64,000 nucleotides of DNA, from positions 4,741,672 to 4,805,671 of the forward strand of contig NC_135134.1 in assembly GCF_051014445.1 (NCBI RefSeq), given 5' to 3'. This document shows positions 62,712-64,000 of the stretch, in pieces. Every line of letters starts with the position of its first letter. Position 1 is the stretch's first letter. Source of the DNA: Colletes latitarsis. Lineage: Eukaryota; Arthropoda; Insecta; Hymenoptera; Colletidae. The position numbers and the translations under genes were made by a program. The notes under the pieces were generated by a model, which worked only from the letters and a program-made list of their open reading frames with translations, was not told where the DNA came from and did no database searches.

Positions 62712-64000
62712 ATGCGTTATCCTCTAAAATATTTATCAAGACCAGGTTTAATTGAATGTTTCATTGTGGTACCACATTACTACGTGATCCAAACTAGAAA
62801 AAACCCAGGATCCTTTCAACAAGTATGTGATGAATGCGAAAGTATGTGTCTGATGAGGGAAAATCCCAGGCCTAACCTAGACCTAACATGCGTTACCCTC
62901 ATAAATATTGATCGAAACCAGGTTTAATGGACTGTTTCAGTGTGGTACCACATTACTACCTGATCCAATCTAGAAAAAGCCAGGGATCTGTTCAACAATT
63001 ATGTGAAAAATGCGAAAATATGACCCTGATGAGAGCAAATCCCGGACCTATCCCAGACATAACTTGCGTTATCAACTAAAATATTCACAGAAACCTGTTT
63101 TAATCGACTGTTTCAGTGTGGTACCACATTGCTACGTGATCCAAACCAGAAAAAACCCAGGATCCGTTCAACAAGTATGTGATGAATGCGAATGTATGTG
63201 TCTGATGAGGGAAAATCCCAGGCCTAACCTAGACCTAACATGCGTTACCCTCAAAGATATTGATCGAAACCAGGTTTAATGGACTGTTTCAGTGTGGTAC
63301 CACATTACTACGTGATCCAAACCAGAAAAACACAGGATCTGTACAACAAGTAAGTGAAAAACGCGAAACTATGAGCCTGATGAGGGCAAATCCCAGACCT
63401 ATCCCAGACATAACATGTGTTATCCTGTAAAATATTGATCGAAACCAGATTTAATGGACTGTTTCGGTGTGGTACCACATTACTACGTGATCCAAACCAG
63501 AAAAACCCAGGATCCTTTCAACAAGTATGTGATGAATGCGAAAGTATGTGTCTGATGAGGGAAAATCCCAGGCCTAACCTAGACCTAACATGCGTTACCC
63601 TCATAAATATTGATCGAAACCAGGTTTAATGGACTGTTTCGGTGTGGTACCACATTACTAAGTGATCCAAACCAGAAAAAAACCAGAATCTGATCAACAA
63701 GTATGTGAAAAACGCGAACCTATGAGCCTGAAGAGGGCAAATCCCAGGCCTAACCTAGACCTAACATGCGTTACCCTCAAAAATATTGATCGAAACCAGG
63801 TTTAATTGAATGTTTCATTGTGGTACCGCATTACTACGTGATCCAAACTAGAAAAAACCCAGGATCCTTTCAACAAGTATGTGATGAATGCGAAAGTATG
63901 TGTCTGATGAGGGAAAATCCCAGGCCTAACCTAGACCTAACATGCGTTACCCTCAAAAATATTGATCGAAACCAGGTTTAATGGACTGTTTCAGTGTGGT
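62712..64000 (+). repeat. Right-edge cluster of AGGATCCTTTCAAC monomers
   Basis: Three monomers with GATCCTTTCAAC and GTATGTGATGAATGCG (near 62,810, 63,510 and 63,870) are interspersed with other units. TTTCATTGTGG recurs at 62,760 and 63,814 (offset about 1,054). The array continues past the window edge. Confidence 0.72.

Larger units (their letters stand above)
1096..64000 (+). repeat. 176-bp satellite DNA array, about 357 head-to-tail copies
   Basis: One satellite fills the rest of the window without interruption and runs off the right edge. The unit length follows from recurring landmarks: ATGCGTTATCC or ATGAGTTATTC occurs at 3078, 3254, 3606, 4837, 5013 and so on, always at multiples of 176 within a base or two. 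All copies are in the same orientation. Read from ATGCGTTATC, the unit holds an AT-rich block, GATCGAAACC, the palindrome TGTGGTACCACA, TACGTGATCC, an A-run after CCAGA, the class A or class B segment, GCGAAAGTATG, CTGATGAGGGC and a CCTAA-rich end. Copies differ by scattered substitutions. Size and organisation fit centromeric or pericentromeric satellite DNA; chromosomal location is inference. No promoter, gene, tRNA or second mobile element was seen. Because 176 is not a multiple of 3, the repeated ~63-codon frames shift frame in each unit and look incidental. Confidence 0.97.

Noticed and set aside
1096..64000. CRISPR array
   Set aside because: The whole 176-bp unit is repeated, with no short repeat separated by unique spacers.

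Overview
The window holds two things: the last ~1.1 kb of a GC-rich non-LTR retrotransposon, and then about 62.9 kb of one head-to-tail satellite with a 176-bp repeat unit, running to the right edge. The partial retrotransposon protein ends in a Cys2HisCys module (CX2CX8HX4C) followed by an Arg-rich tail, as in the C-terminus of R1-clade ORF2 proteins. That points to an arthropod, most likely an insect. A hymenopteran is possible but cannot be shown from sequence alone. There are no host genes, RNA genes or CRISPR arrays, and no second mobile element.

Layout. Positions 3-560 are the open 3' end of ORF2. Positions 561-1076 are a 3' UTR packed with at least eight inverted repeats. Positions 1077-1095 are a run of 19 A, which abuts the satellite in mid-monomer. 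From 1096 to 64000 there are about 357 satellite copies, all in the same orientation. The unit keeps register very well: the position of a fixed landmark, taken modulo 176, drifts by only a few bases over tens of kb. The larger steps are about +12 bp near 33,150, -11 bp near 37,740, -11 bp near 48,290 and -13/14 bp near 57,590. Three of these four fall in a short CCTAA-rich segment that contains an 11-bp direct repeat.

Array structure. Monomers fall into two classes that differ over a ~25-bp segment (class A with GTTCAACAAGTATGTG, class B with GCCATCAAGTATGAGA). The classes are mixed irregularly, with some hybrids. There is no array-wide higher-order repeat. Instead there is a patchwork of local duplications of 3, 4, 5, 6, 9, 13, 16, 19 and ~32 monomers, plus a short dimeric stretch at 53.4-54.3 kb. 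Several junctions are chimeric, which fits repeated unequal exchange. Many ~63-codon open frames are by-products of the monomer and are not treated as genes.

Most interesting signals. (1) Many monomers carry, in type-I hammerhead order, CTGATGA, then GAAA, then a GTA triplet, flanked by segments that can pair as stems I, II and III. The fit is imperfect and untested. (2) A 12-bp perfect palindrome, TGTGGTACCACA, recurs in the array. (3) Each monomer has a telomere-like CCTAA-rich segment, which is also where length changes occur. (4) An R1-clade element is inserted in the satellite at a defined point of the monomer. (5) The retrotransposon 3' UTR is densely structured.
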